A stretch of 64,000 nucleotides of DNA from Heterohyrax brucei (Eukaryota; Chordata; Mammalia; Hyracoidea; Procaviidae), in NCBI GenBank assembly GCA_028571685.1, contig CM053141.1, positions 51,334,333-51,398,332 of the forward strand, written 5' to 3'. Both the position numbers and the translations under genes were made by a program. The notes under the pieces were generated by a model. The model worked only from the letters and a program-made list of their open reading frames with translations, searched no databases and was not told the DNA's origin. The stretch's first letter is position 1. Every line of letters starts with the position of its first letter. Below, in pieces: positions 22,080-34,559 of the stretch.

Positions 22080-23878
22080 GGGAGTTCCAAAATGCTGGAA
22101 CTCTTTAATATAGTACTTAGCACAGAAAGATATCTTAAAATCCAACACTCATTCTTGATTAAAAAAAAAAAACAACTCTCAATTAAATAGGTATAGAAGG
22201 AAAATCCCTCAACATAGTAAAAGGCATCTGTGCAAGACCAAGAGCTAACGTCATTCTCTTGGAGACAGGCTGAAAACATTCCACTTGAGAACAGGAACAC
22301 AATATTGATACTGTTTATCACAACTCCTATTTAATATTGTGCTGGAAGTCCTTGTTAGAGTAATAAGGCAAGAAAAATAAAGGGCATCCAAATTGGTAAG
22401 GGAAAAGTAATGCTGTACTTATTTGCAGATAATATACCATATATGGCCAAGTGCCAAGTGCCGTTGAGTCGGATCCGATACGGTATATAGAAAAGCCAAA
22501 AGACTACACAGGAAGATCAGTGGAACTATTAGAAAGATTCAGCAGCATACAAGATAAACATACAAAAATCTCTTGGGTTCCTATACATTAGTAAAAAGAA
22601 CAATGAAAAGGAAATCAGGGAAATAATATTATTTATAATAGCACCTAAAAATATAAAATAAATGTTATTAGGGATATAAAAGCTATAAGAAACCAAAAGA
22701 GATCTACATAAATTCAAAAACATGCCAAGCTTATGGATAGGTACACTTAACACTGTCAAAATGCATTACAACCCAAAGAAATCTGCAAATACAATGCAAT
22801 CTCGATCCAAATACCAAAAACATTCTTTAAAAAGATGGAAAACCTTATCATTATACTTTATGGAAAGGTAAGAGGCCCTGGATAAGTAGAGTACTATAGA
22901 AGACAAAGAATAAAGTAGGAGGAATTGTACTACCTGACCTCAGAAACTACTACACAGTTACAGTAGTCAAAAGAACCCTGGTATAGAACAAAGTCCACCA
23001 AATATGGAAAAGTCAGTCATTTTAACAAATGGTACTTGCAAAACTGGATATTCATCTTGAAAACAATGAAACAGGATTCATAGTTCACACCACACACAAA
23101 ACCTATTTCGAAATAGATCAAAGACCTGGATGTAAATAAATATATTTAAAAATATATATATAAAGAGCATAGAAGAAAAAACAGGATCAATGCTAGAGGG
23201 TTTAAAACACAGTATTAACAGGATGACAATTACAACTATCAACACACGAACTACAGAAGACAAGCTAGATAACTGGGTTTTTCTAAAAATTAAACACTAT
23301 GCTTGTCAAAAGACTTCCTCGAAAGCATAGGAAAGAATCAATAGACTGGGAGGGAATAAGCTATTAAAAATCTGACAAAGGTCTCATCTCTAAAATCTTC
23401 AGGAAAATCTAGCATATCTACAACGAAAAGACAAATAATCCAATTAAAACATGGGCAAAGGAAATGAACAGACACTTCATCAAGGAGGACATTCAAGTAT
23501 CTAAAAGACCCGTAAGGAAATGCTTGTAATTACTAGCCATAAGAGAGATACAAATGAAAACCACAGTGAGATATCATCTTATCCAGGCATTACTGGCAGG
23601 AATGAAAAAAAAAGAGAAGGAAAGAAAGAAAAGAAAAGAAAAACCAGAAAATAACAAATGTTATAGATGCTATAGAATAGAACTCTTATGCACTGCTGAT
23701 GGGAATGCAAAACAGTGCAACCATTTTGGAAAATGACATGACACACCCTTAGAAAGCTAGAAATAGAAATACCATATGACCCAGTAATTTCACTCCTAGG
23801 AATATATCCTAGATAAATAAGAGTCGTCACATGAATAGACATATGCACACAAATATGGGATGGAAAAAAGAAAGAGAC
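22080..23878 (+). mobile_element. L1 ORF2 fragment, dead
   Basis: Ordered L1 ORF2 blocks: AACAACTCTCAATTAAATAGG (22170s), ATATTGTGCTGGAAGTCC, TTTGCAGATAATATACC (the FADD-type loop, 22420-22437), AGGAATTGTACTACCTGACC, CAGTAGTCAAAAGAACCCTGG, ATTTCACTCCTAGGAATATATCC. Many stops and frame changes. Interrupted by a 33-bp micro-insertion (22445-22477) and followed by the LTR at 23879; a few L1-like bases continue after 24402. 5' limit approximate. Confidence 0.88.
22445..22477 (-). mobile_element. Micro-insertion of RTE/SINE 3' core (33 bp)
   Basis: The minus strand reads GACTCAACGGCACTTGGC and a second ACTTGGCC. It breaks the L1 ORF2 sequence just after the catalytic loop; removing it restores L1 continuity. 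Flanks ATACCATATAT (22434-22444) and ATACGGTATAT (22478-22488) agree at 9 of 11. Confidence 0.75.
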
Positions 23879-24401
23879 TGTCTTAATTATCTAGTGCTGC
23901 TGTAACAAAATACCACAAGTGAATGGCTTTAACTAACAGAAGTTTATTGTCTCACGGTCTGGAAAGCAAAAACTACAAAATTCAGAGCAACAGCTTCCTT
24001 TTTCTGTGAGCCCTGGAAGAAAGGCCTTATCATCAATCTTCCATTGGTCTAGGAGCTTCTCAGCCAGGGACGTAGGTCCAAAGAAAGCCTTATTCTCTTG
24101 GCTCTTGTTCCTTGGTGGTAGGAGGTCCTTATTATGTCTCTGCTCACATCCCTCATTTACATCTAAAAAGAGATTGGCTTAAACCACAACCTAATCTTAC
24201 AAATTAAGTCCTACCCAATTAACATACATGTTACTAATCCCACTTCATTAACATCTAATATAGGATTTACAAGGATTTATAACATCTAAGATAGGAAAAA
24301 ATTGCATCAGATGGCAAAACGGTGGACAATTATACAATACTAGGAATCATGGACTATTAAGTTGACAGATATTTTGTGGGAACACAATCCAAGTCATGAC
24401 A
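23879..24401 (-). mobile_element. Solo LTR, MaLR/ERVL-like, with TSD
   Basis: 523-bp antisense LTR. On the plus strand it begins TGTCTTAATTATC and ends AAGTCATGACA, i.e. TG...CA termini. It is flanked by identical GAGAC at 23874-23878 and 24402-24406, the 5-bp duplication expected for ERVL/MaLR integration. The complement of the polyadenylation signal lies near 23943 (TTTATTGTCTC). Same family as 4143-4860 and 51567-52090. Non-coding. Confidence 0.93.
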
Positions 24402-24429
24402 GAGACAGAAAACTCAATGTAATTCAATT

Positions 24430-24854
24430 TTAGAAAAAAAGAAACTGAAGTATTTATTATATCTCAAAGGTGTCATTTCTAGTCAAAGGACAAAGGGTCC
24501 ATTGTAAAGCAAATATTGCTAAAATGGTTATTTAATGATTGAAGATAAGAAAAAGGTACAATTTAATCTCATATTATTTACCAAAGGGACTTCAAGATAA
24601 TTTAATATGGTAATGTAACTACTAAATACATGATAGATAAAAATGCAGTTAAATGCGTATAAAATCATACCTTAGGAAAGCCCTTCAAATTGTGATCTTA
24701 AAGAAACCAAAGGAAAATAGTGATTGATCTGTCCTTATTTCAAAAAGGAATATATTTACTTAAGGACAAATAGCAAACTAGGAAATGTTGGCAAAATACA
24801 TATAACAAGAACAACTGATGTCCTTCATATGTAAAGAATTAAGTACAGGACAAC
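24430..24854. other. AT-rich spacer
   Basis: No feature recognised. Confidence 0.5.
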
Positions 24855-25075
24855 CAAGGAGTCCTGGTGTCTTAGTGGTTAAGACTTCTCCCGCTAGCAG
24901 CAGAGCTGGTTCCAGTTCACTAGTTGTTCCCTGGGAGAAGGATTTAGTAGTCTAAGACTACAGCCTTGGAAATGTTACAGAGTAGTTCTTCTTTGTCATG
25001 TAGTAAAAGGTCCAACTGGTCCAACAGTGTCACTGTAATTTGCAATCTCTTCTCAGTGGCAATGGGTTTTTTCCA
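24855..25075 (+). mobile_element. AfroSINE, long form, diverged
   Basis: AAGGAGTCCTGGTGTCTTAGTGG head, TAGACTTCTC..box region, and CAGTGGCAATGGGTTTTTTCC 3' end; abuts the L1 at 25077. Confidence 0.82.
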
Positions 25076-25076
25076 G

Positions 25077-27235
25077 CAGATGAAAAAAGAAAAACATGTA
25101 ACAGTGATACAACAGAGAAAAGAAAAATCTGCAAATTGGATAAAAGACCTAAATATCAAGCCTAAAACAATAAAGATCATACAAGAAAAAATAGGGTCAA
25201 CAATGGAAGTTTTAATACACAGCTTAGATAGACTTAAAATCTGACAAAGCATGATCAACAGAAGAGAAAATAGATAAATGGAAACTACTAAGAATCAAAC
25301 ACTTTTGCTCATCCACAGACTTTATCAAAAGAGTTGAAAGACCACCTACAGAATCGGAAAAATGTTTGGCAACTGCATGTTGGACAGATGTCTGATCTCC
25401 ATAATCTATAAAGTACTGCAAAATATCAGCAAGAACACGATTAAGCCGTGGCCAAAGGAGATGGACAGACACTTCACTAAGGAGGACATCCAGGCAGCCA
25501 AAAGATATATGAGAAAATGTTCACAGTCACTAGCTATTAGAGAAACCCAAATCAAAACAACAATGAGATACCATCTTTCCCCAACAAGATTGTCCATGAT
25601 CCAAAAAACACAAAACAACAAATGTTGGAGAGGCTTTGGAGAGATCGGAACTCGTCTGCACTGCTGGTGGGACTGCAAAAGTGTACAACCTCTTTGGAAA
25701 GCAATCTGGCACTTCCTTAAAAAGCTGGAAATAGATACAACATTTGATCCAGTGGGAAATCCTGGTGGTATAGCAGGTTCAGTGCTACCACTACTAACCA
25801 ACAAGTCGGCAGTTCAAATCCACCAGGTGCTCCTTGAATACTCTAGGTGGCAGTTCTACTCCAGCCTCTCAGGTAGCCATGAGTTAGATCCAACTGGATG
25901 ACACTAGGTTGTTGTTTTTTTTTTTCTTTGTTTGATCCAATAATCCCACTGCACAGAATATGTCCTACAGAATCAAAGGCAGTCACATGAACAGATGCAT
26001 GCACAAAAATGCTTATTGCAGCACATTCCACAACAGCAAAAAGATGGAATCAACCCAGAAGCCCAACAACAGATGAATGAATAAACAAACTATGGTACCT
26101 ACACTCAGTGGAATAGTATGCAATAATAAAGAACAATGATGATCTTAGGAAGCATCTCATAACCTGGTTTCAACTGAAAGACACTATGCTGAGTGAAATC
26201 AGTCAGTGGTAGAAGGACAAATATTTTATGAGACTCCTACTATAATGGCTTAAAGAAAGACTCATGTACAGAAGAAAAGGCTCTTTGATGGCTGCAAGTG
26301 TGGGGAGGAAGGGAGAGGGCTGGTCGTAGATTAAATAGTTGATAGAAATTTGGCTGGGTGAAAGCAGTGACGGCACACAGTAGGAAGTAGATCAAATTAA
26401 ATGGACTTCAACGTAAACTGAAAACTTTTTTAATCTTAATCCAATATTGCAAACACTGAGCAGCAGAGGCAGAGGTCTGGGGACCATGCTGTCAAGGGAC
26501 ACTGAGGCCAACTGGCATAACTAGCCTATGCTAAGAGAGTCTCCTGCACCTTGTATTGGTGAGTGGCGTCTGGGGTCTTAAAAGCTAGCAAGCTGCCATC
26601 TGAGGTACACCAAATTGTTCCAAATCATTCAGAACAGAGGATCACCAAGAATAATAAAGATAATGAGGGAAAAAGAGCCCAGGAAACAGAAGGACTCATG
26701 TGAATGGGTGACCAGAAGAACCAGATGGTGCAAAGCCATCACCCAAGGCAGCCACGATGGGGCACACAATGTCGAGCCCCAGTGGTGACACAAGAAGAAG
26801 ATTGGCAGACCTCAAGAACTCCACTAAAAGACTGCAACTGATGGTCCAAAGGGCTGGGGATTGCCCTGGAAGCACAGCACCTAGACCTGCTTCTGCCCCT
26901 GACTAGAAAACGTTACTGAGATCAACTCTTTTGACAGCAATGGAGTGGACTTGGAGACACATTATGATGATATGATATGTGTACTTTATGGTTCTACGCA
27001 TCTATAGGATGCCATTCTACTGGCTTCTTACCAGAAGGGAGAGGAGAGGCTAAAAAGTAGTAGACAGGAGATTGTTAAGAGGAGGTGACATATATAGAGC
27101 AAAAAGGAGGAGTGTGCTGTCACCAGCAAGGAGAGCAGAAGGAGCTGCAGATAGGTGGGCATGCAAATTTAATTTGTGTTGCCTACTTTCAGTTAATCAC
27201 AATAAAAAAAGAAAATCCAAATATTTAATAAGTGT
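25077..27235 (+). mobile_element. L1 3' half: ORF2 C-terminus plus long 3' UTR
   Basis: ORF2 C-terminal blocks to about 26220 (AAATCTGCAAATTGGATAAAAG, AAATGGAAACTACTAAGAATC, ACATTTGATCCA, CAACAGCAAAAAGATGGAATC), with an in-frame stretch at 25362-25750 retaining the 'ENNK..HCWWDCKSVQPLWKAIW'-like C-terminal part. The 3' UTR (about 26230-27200) has AACTGGCATAACTAGCCTATG, GGGGTCTTAAAAGCTAGC and AGGAGTGTGCTGTCACC, ending with CACAATAAAAAAAG. The SINE at 25752-25930 is inserted in ORF2. 5' truncated. Confidence 0.9.
25752..25930 (+). mobile_element. AfroSINE in L1, with TSD
   Basis: GGAAATCCTGGTGGTATAGC head, AGTTCAAATCCACC box B, TGAGTTAGATCCAACTGGATG core, long T-rich tail. TTTGATCCA at 25743-25751 and 25931-25939 is an exact 9-bp target duplication; L1 sequence continues across it. 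Confidence 0.93.
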
Positions 27236-27473
27236 ATAATGATATCCAACAACACATGAGATTAAGATAATAAAAAATTAAAATAATAAAATTTAACTTC
27301 AAATTAATAAAAAATTTGTCACATATTTCGTGAAGTGTTCTGATCTTTTTAAATATTTTCATCCTTAGGCTTTCTAGCTGACTACTTTTGTATATAGAAA
27401 AAAAGCTTTTGTTCCTACAATTCTTTTTTAATCTAGGTAAATAGTCATATTATCTACCAGCTGTGTTTGTCTG

Positions 27474-27642
27474 GAAACTGGTGGTATAGTGGTTAAGTGC
27501 TATGGCTGCCAATGAAAAGGTTGGCAGTTCAAATTCACCAGGATCTCCTTGGAAATTCTATAGGACAGTTCTACTCTGTCCCATAGGGTCACAATGTGTC
27601 ACAATTGACTTGACAGCAACAGATTCGGTAGTCTGGCATATA
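27474..27642 (+). mobile_element. AfroSINE, short form
   Basis: GGAAACTGGTGGTATAGTGG head, AGTTCAAATTCACC box B, CAATTGACTTGACAGCAACAG core. TTTGTCTG at 27466-27473 and 27643-27650 looks like a target duplication. Confidence 0.9.
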
Positions 27643-27650
27643 TTTGTCTG

Positions 27651-29214
27651 TTTTTTTCCAAATTTCTATTACACATTTTTTTCTTAATGTATTACATGGG
27701 CAAGGACAGTCAATTAAATGTTGACTAGCAGTGGTTATAGTGATAGCTGGCACTGTTGTCATGTTGACTTTTAGTACTAATAATTCTAATTATAAGGTGT
27801 TTGCTACAAGATTCCAGTAGATAGCCTTTATCATATTAAGGCAGTTTTCTTTTTGTATACTAAGAATTTTTTAATGCAAAAATGATAACTTGATAAATTG
27901 TGTTATTTTTTTACCATCTCTGAAGATAATTTTGTTTTCGTCTCTCTTAATTTGCTAATGCAACGAATTTTATTACTAAATGTACTTAGCAATTGTTCCT
28001 TTATTGAAGCAAATTTTGTTTAGTCATAGTAGGCTATTCATTTAATACATTTTTGGATGATGATAATGATGATGATAATCATTTTTATTATTTGCTATGC
28101 TTGGCCAGCTTTGGGTGTGGTAGCTTTTCACAAACTGAGTGCCTAGAAGCTTTTTTTACAATACTGTATAGCATAGAAATGATACATTCTTAAAAGTTTA
28201 AACAGAACCTTTATGTTCATTGAAGAGTATTTTTTTTAATTTCTTGTATAATTTTTAGGTTACTTGACATTTGAATTATTGAATGTGCTTTAACAATAAT
28301 TTTATTATTATAAAACTTCCTAATTCTTACATGCTTTAAATGTGTGACATGAATTTTTATACTTCTTTCTTTTTAACAGCAGGACGTTCCTCTGTGTCTA
28401 TGGTTTTATTCATTTTCTCCTTCCCAAAGTTGTTTTCTTGGTCTTAAAAAAGAATTCAACAGGATCCTCTGTTTCATTTGGCTTTTTTGAAAATAATCAA
28501 CTTTAAATTTTGTTGACCAAGTCAAATATTTTTTCTGATTCATGTTTCATTAATTTTTGAGGGGTTCAACCTATTCTGAACTCAATTTTCAAATAAATAT
28601 TTTGAGAATTGTCCAGAGCTGTCCTCTACAATATATTACCATTCATTGTGAACGTGAAGTAGCTCTGGAAAAGATTTACCTTTGACACACCTTTTCCTTG
28701 TCATACATTTTCTGTTTTTATTATTCCGCTTTTTACTCATCTGTTTCTAAAATTTGTTCTTCTGTAAATATAGCATCAACTTGCATTATTCCTAGAACAT
28801 CTTGAAATGTCTCATGTGCATACTGAAATTTTTTATTATTTTTCCCAGAATATTTGTCCTCTTTATTTAAAAATGTCATTTCTGTCATTTTAAGGAACTG
28901 ATATCTAGAGAGGAGATAGATAAATATTTTGTTTGTACTCTTGAGTCACTCCCTGACATGATTTCCTGTTTAATCAGTGTTTAGTTTATGTTTCTTGGTA
29001 AAATTGTATGGTGTTCTTTGCATAACTGTTGAATATTTTCTAGTAATACTATGATATTTTCTTCAAAGTACTTTGTATCAGTTATTAGTATGAATAGATT
29101 TTTCTTCCAGTGTAAATTCTTCCATCTTTTTTGAGTTTCATAAAATGGAATTTCAAGGTTTGTTTTTATGTTTTAAGTTTATAGCCAGCTATCTTACTGA
29201 ATTGCTTTGTCCAT
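27651..29214. other. AT-rich non-coding
   Basis: About 1.5 kb of very T-rich sequence; a short GATGAT/GATAAT run at 28057-28080. No gene or repeat recognised. Confidence 0.5.
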
Positions 29215-29290
29215 TCATTCAACAAATGCTCATTGGACACCTACCATATACAAAACACAGTTTGAAACATACAGATTAAGAAATGAACAG
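29215..29290 (-). repeat. L2-like fragment
   Basis: CATTCATTCAACAAATGCTC followed by GGACACCTACCATATACAAAACACAG, typical of the antisense L2 3' end. Confidence 0.6.
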
Positions 29291-31890
29291 AAAAGACCAA
29301 AAAAGAAAATTCATGTATTTAAACATTATATTTTTAATTCATTTCATCATCCTTATGTGCAATTATATCAGCTGTAAATGACAAGTGTTTTGTCTTTTTG
29401 CCATTATTTATGTATTTTTATTTTGTCATCTTCAATTTTATTGGTGAGTATTTATGGAAAAATATTAAATGCGGTAAGTGTAGGAAATGTTACTTTGGGG
29501 ATACACCTAGTATTTTAGCATTAAATATTATGCTATTTGTTCAAAATAGATAAATGGAATAATAGGTCACATTGGAAAGAAAACATTCTAAAAGGTATGT
29601 GCCTATGTGTGTGTATTTTAACCAAGCATATATTTTAAATCTTGAATTCTTTTCAACATCTATCACATTATTTTAATGATGTTGTTACTGTCTTCTAAAA
29701 TACAAATAAAATTCCTTCATAAACTTCTATCTAGTTTATTGTGCTTAGGCATAGATCTTAATCTCAAAGTGGAATTCCCTCCTTTACTTTCCTCCCTCCC
29801 TTCAACTTCTTGCTGGGGTTCACTTCTGGACAAACCCAGGTGGAAATCTCAGAGCTCAGAAATATGTTTGTATCTCCACAGTAGTCAGTCTCTGGAGAAG
29901 AGAGGAGTGGAGGATGAAGAATGGATCCAAAAAAAAAGACTAATATGTCTGGCATACTCTTCTATTTAAAGTATCACACTTCCTCATACCCATTACATTT
30001 TTCTCTCTTTTGCTTCTGAATAATGCTTCTTCTTTCTGAATTAAACTTGAGCATTTATTTGTTAGTTTTTCTCTAATTCAGTAGAAATACCAAGAGCAAC
30101 AATCTTCCAGATCTCATTCACCACAATAGAGAATGATGCCCAGTACAAAGGAGGGACCCTGTTGTTGGAAAAACAAATGAGTGAAGGAAGCTTCTCCAAG
30201 ATGGTTGAAGCATCAAACTTGGTTTAGAATCCCTTTCTTTGTTCTCCCAGAGCAGCCTATGCATAACATCACTACCATAGGGATTATCACAGTGCATTCA
30301 TTACTGACTTGCCTACAATGTACTACAATGTGAGTAACACTAATTCTGTAATTTCCAGTAATAGTATCAGCTGACTCTATTATGTGCTCTATATGTCACT
30401 TAAACTTCACCATAGTTTGTAAGTCATATATTTCATATGCTAGGATGGAGAGCTCATTCACATAAAAAATTTACGTGGTTTTTATGTGGCAGAGCTCCCT
30501 CTTCATCTCTGGATCTGAAGCTGCCTGTGCTCCTAACTAAGATTATGAATTTCCTACTTCTGTACCAAGTATGGATATCTTTCTAAACTTACTTCTTGGC
30601 ACTGAAAATTTGTTAGTATCTCCTGTCCAGATAAATAAATAAGTAAATTAATGAATAAAGAAGATTTAATAGGGTTAATGATTTGCCAATATCCCACTGA
30701 TGAATTTTAATTTTGTTCTTAAAGCCATGCTCCTCTTTAAACTCTCACTGCCAAAGCCAAACCTCATGACACATTGTCAGAGTGAGGAGGCCAGGGATAC
30801 CGTCCCCAAACAAAGAGACCATTAATCAGCTTTGGGTCTCAGAGCTGGCTTTTCCTATCTCTTAACAATTTCTGAGAAAGTCTGGGAATAAAGTCGCATG
30901 CTACGGTAAATGAGACAACTATTGTTTTTTTCCTCTGAGTCAATTACAATGAATAAATTGGGTTAAAGAATTTAATTTTTGTGATTCTTTTTGTTCCTAA
31001 AATTGATAAAACTTGGCTGTTTCAAGTTTTATTTATTTTCTTTCTCTTCAAGAGTGATGATTATTTACACTGATTTATTCACACCCCCTCCTGAAATTCT
31101 TGTAAACAAAGGTTTTCATTTCAAAATAACTGATGTGGAATTTGGGATAAACTTTGGATGGAAAAAAAGGAGGGTAAAGAACCCCATACAAAAGCAAGGA
31201 CTTTAACCTCATCGGAATCAAGAACTGAAATAAACAACATTCCAGTGCTCAGAAATATTAGTGTCCATTTAGAAAGACTTACTTCTCTATTGTGTTAAAT
31301 ATCTATAAATATTTTAATACTGCATGAACTGTGTTGGTTTTATCTGTCTATAATTCTTACCCTTAGGTACTTCCTCTTCCAAACTCCACATGGCTAGAAT
31401 TGGGTTCCAGTCACAGGACCGTGCCTTCCTCTACTATTACAAGTATGGGCATGTGACTGAAGCCAGACAAACAAGATTAGTGTCTCTGTACACTCTAAAT
31501 GAAAAAGAAGGAGGTTGGAGCTAGAAACAAAAACCTGGTTTCTTCTGCTGGGATCCCATAAAGCTGCCCTCATTTGTGTCTTGGTGTTAACTGTTTCTTA
31601 CTTTATTTGAAATTCTGTTCTGTATATTTTCCTTTTAGATTCTGTCTCTGTCCGCTTTTCCTTCTCTGTGTCCCTTAGGCTGATTTCCATTGACTACATT
31701 TCTAGAGCACGCCTAGGCCCTGACCTCTCTAGTCTAATAAGAGACACAAGTGGAAGATGGCAGAGGAGGAAGAGAAATCAATCATGGTTTTTAATCCTCT
31801 TGTCTTTATGTCCTCCCTTCGTCACCCAAGGTTATATGCTCAGTCACAGTTATGGTCACATCTCTATTGTCTTCTCCATGGCTACAAGTG
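29291..31890. other. Non-coding, upstream of HCN1
   Basis: No gene. Open frames at 29676-29969 and 30991-31206 are short, without domains or splice context. The stretch at 31370-31600 has the look of an old DNA-transposon copy but I cannot name it. Confidence 0.5.
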
Positions 31891-31904
31891 TGATTAAGTG
31901 AAAG

Positions 31905-33236
31905 TGTACAAACCAAATGAATTTTGCATGCCCAGCTATCTACAGCTCCTCTGTTCTCCTTGTCCTGTGACAGTACACTCCTGCTTTTCATGTTATTTTC
32001 TTTGTATCCTCTTAACAAGCTCCTACTCCCTCCTCTTCACCCACTTTTCTCTCATCTAGAAAGAGATCAGTAGAACAGCCTCTTACAAATGCACACAACC
32101 GTAAAGTATACCCACCGAATTGTCACATTGTGTCCCCAAGTCTACTTCATTTTTATCCAAACAGCTGATCTCAGTAGTGTTTTCTGGACTGGGGCAGCAG
32201 CAGATGTAGGGGATATGCTCCCAGGGTAACTTTCAGGTTGTCAGACCATCAGTTGTGGTCTTTTAGTAGAGTTCTTGAGTTGCACTCCTCTTTTTCTCAT
32301 GTTGCCACAAGGAGTCAACACTGTGTGCCCTATCACAGCTGTCTATGATGGTGGCCAGGCACCATCTGGTTCTTCTGGTCAAATGTTGATACAGTCTCCC
32401 TTTTACAGGGTCCTTCTGTCTCCCAGGCTCTTTCTTCCTAGAGTCTTTTGATTCTCAGTGATCATCTGTTCCAGATGAGCTGGGGCCATTTAATGTACCT
32501 CAGATGGCAGCTTGCTAGCTTATAACACCCCAGACACCACTCACCAATAAAGGGTGCAGAAGACTCTCTTAGCAATAGGCAGATTATGCCAATTAACTTT
32601 GATAGCCCTCGAGAGCATGGTCCTCAGCCCCCGTCCCTGGTTACACTATCCATACAATATTGGGTTGAGATTACATGAGATTTCAGGTTATGGTGAAGTC
32701 CTGTTAAATTGATCTGCTTTCTGCTGTGTGCTGTCACTGCTTTCACACAACCAGCTATCTGATCTGTGACCAACACTTGCCCCCCTTCCCTGCACTTGTA
32801 GCCATCAAAGAGTCTTTTCTTCTGTACATAAGTCTATTTTTAAGTCCTTATAGTAGGGGTCTCACACAGTATTTGTCCTTTTGACACTGACTGATTTCAC
32901 TCAGCATAATGTCCTCCAATTGAAACCAGGTTATGTTTCCTAAAATCGTCATTGTTTTTTTATCATTGCATAGTGTTCCACTGAGTATATGAGTAGTTTG
33001 TTTATCCATTCATCTGATGATGGGCATCTAGGTTGATTCCATTTTTTACTATTGTGGACTGTGCTGCAATAAACATTCACGTGCATGTGTCTGTTCTTGT
33101 GACAGGCTTTGTTTCTGTAGGATATATTCTGTACAGCGGGATTACTGGATCAAATGGTATATCTATTTCCAGCTTTCTAAGGAAGTGCCAGATTGCTTTC
33201 CATAGAGGTTGTACCATTTTGCAATTTCGTGTCTAC
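31905..33236 (-). mobile_element. L1 3' end, antisense
   Basis: The 3' UTR in reverse (31905-32700: GACAGTACACTCCTGC, GGTTGTCAGACCATCAGTTG, GCCAGGCACCATCTGGTTC, GCTAGCTTATAACACCCCAG) followed by the ORF2 C-terminus in reverse to 33236 (CACTCAGCATAATGTCCTCC, GGATATATTCTGTACAGCGG). 5' truncated; inactive. Confidence 0.9.
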
Positions 33237-33699
33237 AGCTTTTACCAGATTCAGTAACAATTCCTTCTTCCTTGCCACTTTACACCTAGAAGTGGCAATG
33301 GCTTTCTGCTGTGACATGTTCGTGAGTGTCCCACATCCTTGTAAAACTCCTTACTGTTGGCCTTTATCTATGTAAATAATCCCTTCATTAAAATACCTTC
33401 AATTACTTACTGACACTTGAATGTGCCATCTTTTCCTTGTCTGGATCAGGACATGGAAATTTTTTCAATTTAATTCTAATAAATTATTATGTCAAAGTTG
33501 GCACCTGTTTCCCACTCTAAATGACCCACAGTTAAATTGATCTGTCTTTCCATAGAATTCATCTATCCATCCATCCCTCCTTTCCTCCTTTCCTCATTCC
33601 TTCTCTCCCTCCCTCACTATATCCATCCACCTCTTTCCCACCTATCCAGTTATCTATCTTCTACCTATCTATCTCTCCAACTAAATTAAAAAAAAAAAA

Positions 33700-33848
33700 A
33701 CTACCGTCAAGCTGATTCCAACTCACAGTGACCCTATAAGACGGAGTAGAACTGCTCCATAGAATTTCCAAGGAACATGTGGTGGATTCAAACTGCCAAC
33801 CTTCTGGTTAGCAGACATAGGACTTAACCACTATGGCACTAGGGTCTG
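33700..33848 (-). mobile_element. AfroSINE, short form
   Basis: ACTACCGTCAAGCTGATTCC core, CTATAAGACGGAGTAGAACTGC middle, CTTAACCACTATGGCACTAGG head complement; starts after an A-run. Confidence 0.92.
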
Positions 33849-33937
33849 CTGTCATCAAAATTAGTAGTTATTTTTCATTATGTATATATGTGACATATTA
33901 AATACGTATGTGTATGTATGTATACATCAAAAAAAAC

Positions 33938-34099
33938 AAAATCCAAATCCAGTGCCATTGAGTCAATTTCAACTCATAGTGACCCTAAAGGGAAGAGGAG
34001 AACTTCCCATAGAGTTTCCAAGGAGCACCTGGTGGATCTGAACTGCTGACCTTTTGGTTAATAGCTGTAGCACTTAACCACTACACCATAAGAGTTTCT
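33938..34099 (-). mobile_element. AfroSINE, short form
   Basis: AAATCCAGTGCCATTGAGTC core, GTTTCCAAGGAGCACCTGGTGG, GCACTTAACCACTACACC head complement. Same orientation as the SINE 90 bp to its left but independently diverged. Confidence 0.93.
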
Positions 34100-34559
34100 G
34101 TGCGTTATACATATGTGTGTGTATATATATACACACACGCATGTATGTATAGTATTCTTAGACAACAAATGTGAAAGTATGTGTATGTATGTGTGTCACA
34201 GTTGGCACATTTCCCATGTGTTAGAGAACATGTATGAAAGTTTATGTGTGTATATGTATGTATATGTATGTATATATGTTACAGTTAACACCTGTTTCCC
34301 ACACCAAAGGACCCACAGATAAATTGATCTGTCTTTCCATCCATCCATCCATCGATACACACACACACACACACACAGACACACACACACATACATGCAT
34401 ACATACACACACTTCCATATGTATTCTCTAAGAATATTATTCAGTGGAGCCGGTTCTCAGAAAAAAATCTTAATTCATCAACTTTTTCAGTAATCTTTGT
34501 GAAATATCACCCATGTATCTAAGTACATGCTATGTACTTGGGTAAAAGAAACCAAAAAA

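Larger units (their letters stand above)
33497..34410. repeat. Compound satellite/microsatellite tract
   Basis: A ~57-bp unit (GTTGGCACCTGTTTCCCAC to GATCTGTCTTTCCAT) at 33497-33553 recurs at 34284-34341 (GTTAACACCTGTTTCCCAC...), with a partial copy at 34201-34220. Each full copy runs into CCATCCATCC repeats. ATGT/TATG runs fill 33885-33925 and 34110-34275, and a CA run lies at 34357-34410. Two minus-strand SINEs are embedded. Confidence 0.8.

Noticed and set aside
23600..23650. AAAG/AAGAA-rich stretch as a regulatory or satellite element
   Set aside because: It is a locally expanded purine run inside L1 ORF2.
29676..29969. 97-codon open frame
   Set aside because: No domain, no splice sites, no homology recognised; chance frame in unique DNA.
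33700..34099. The two neighbouring minus-strand SINEs as a tandem duplication
   Set aside because: They differ at many positions and have different flanks, so two independent insertions are more likely.
34113..34431. Three overlapping frames rich in Tyr/Val/Cys or Thr/His
   Set aside because: Translations of ATGT and CA microsatellites.
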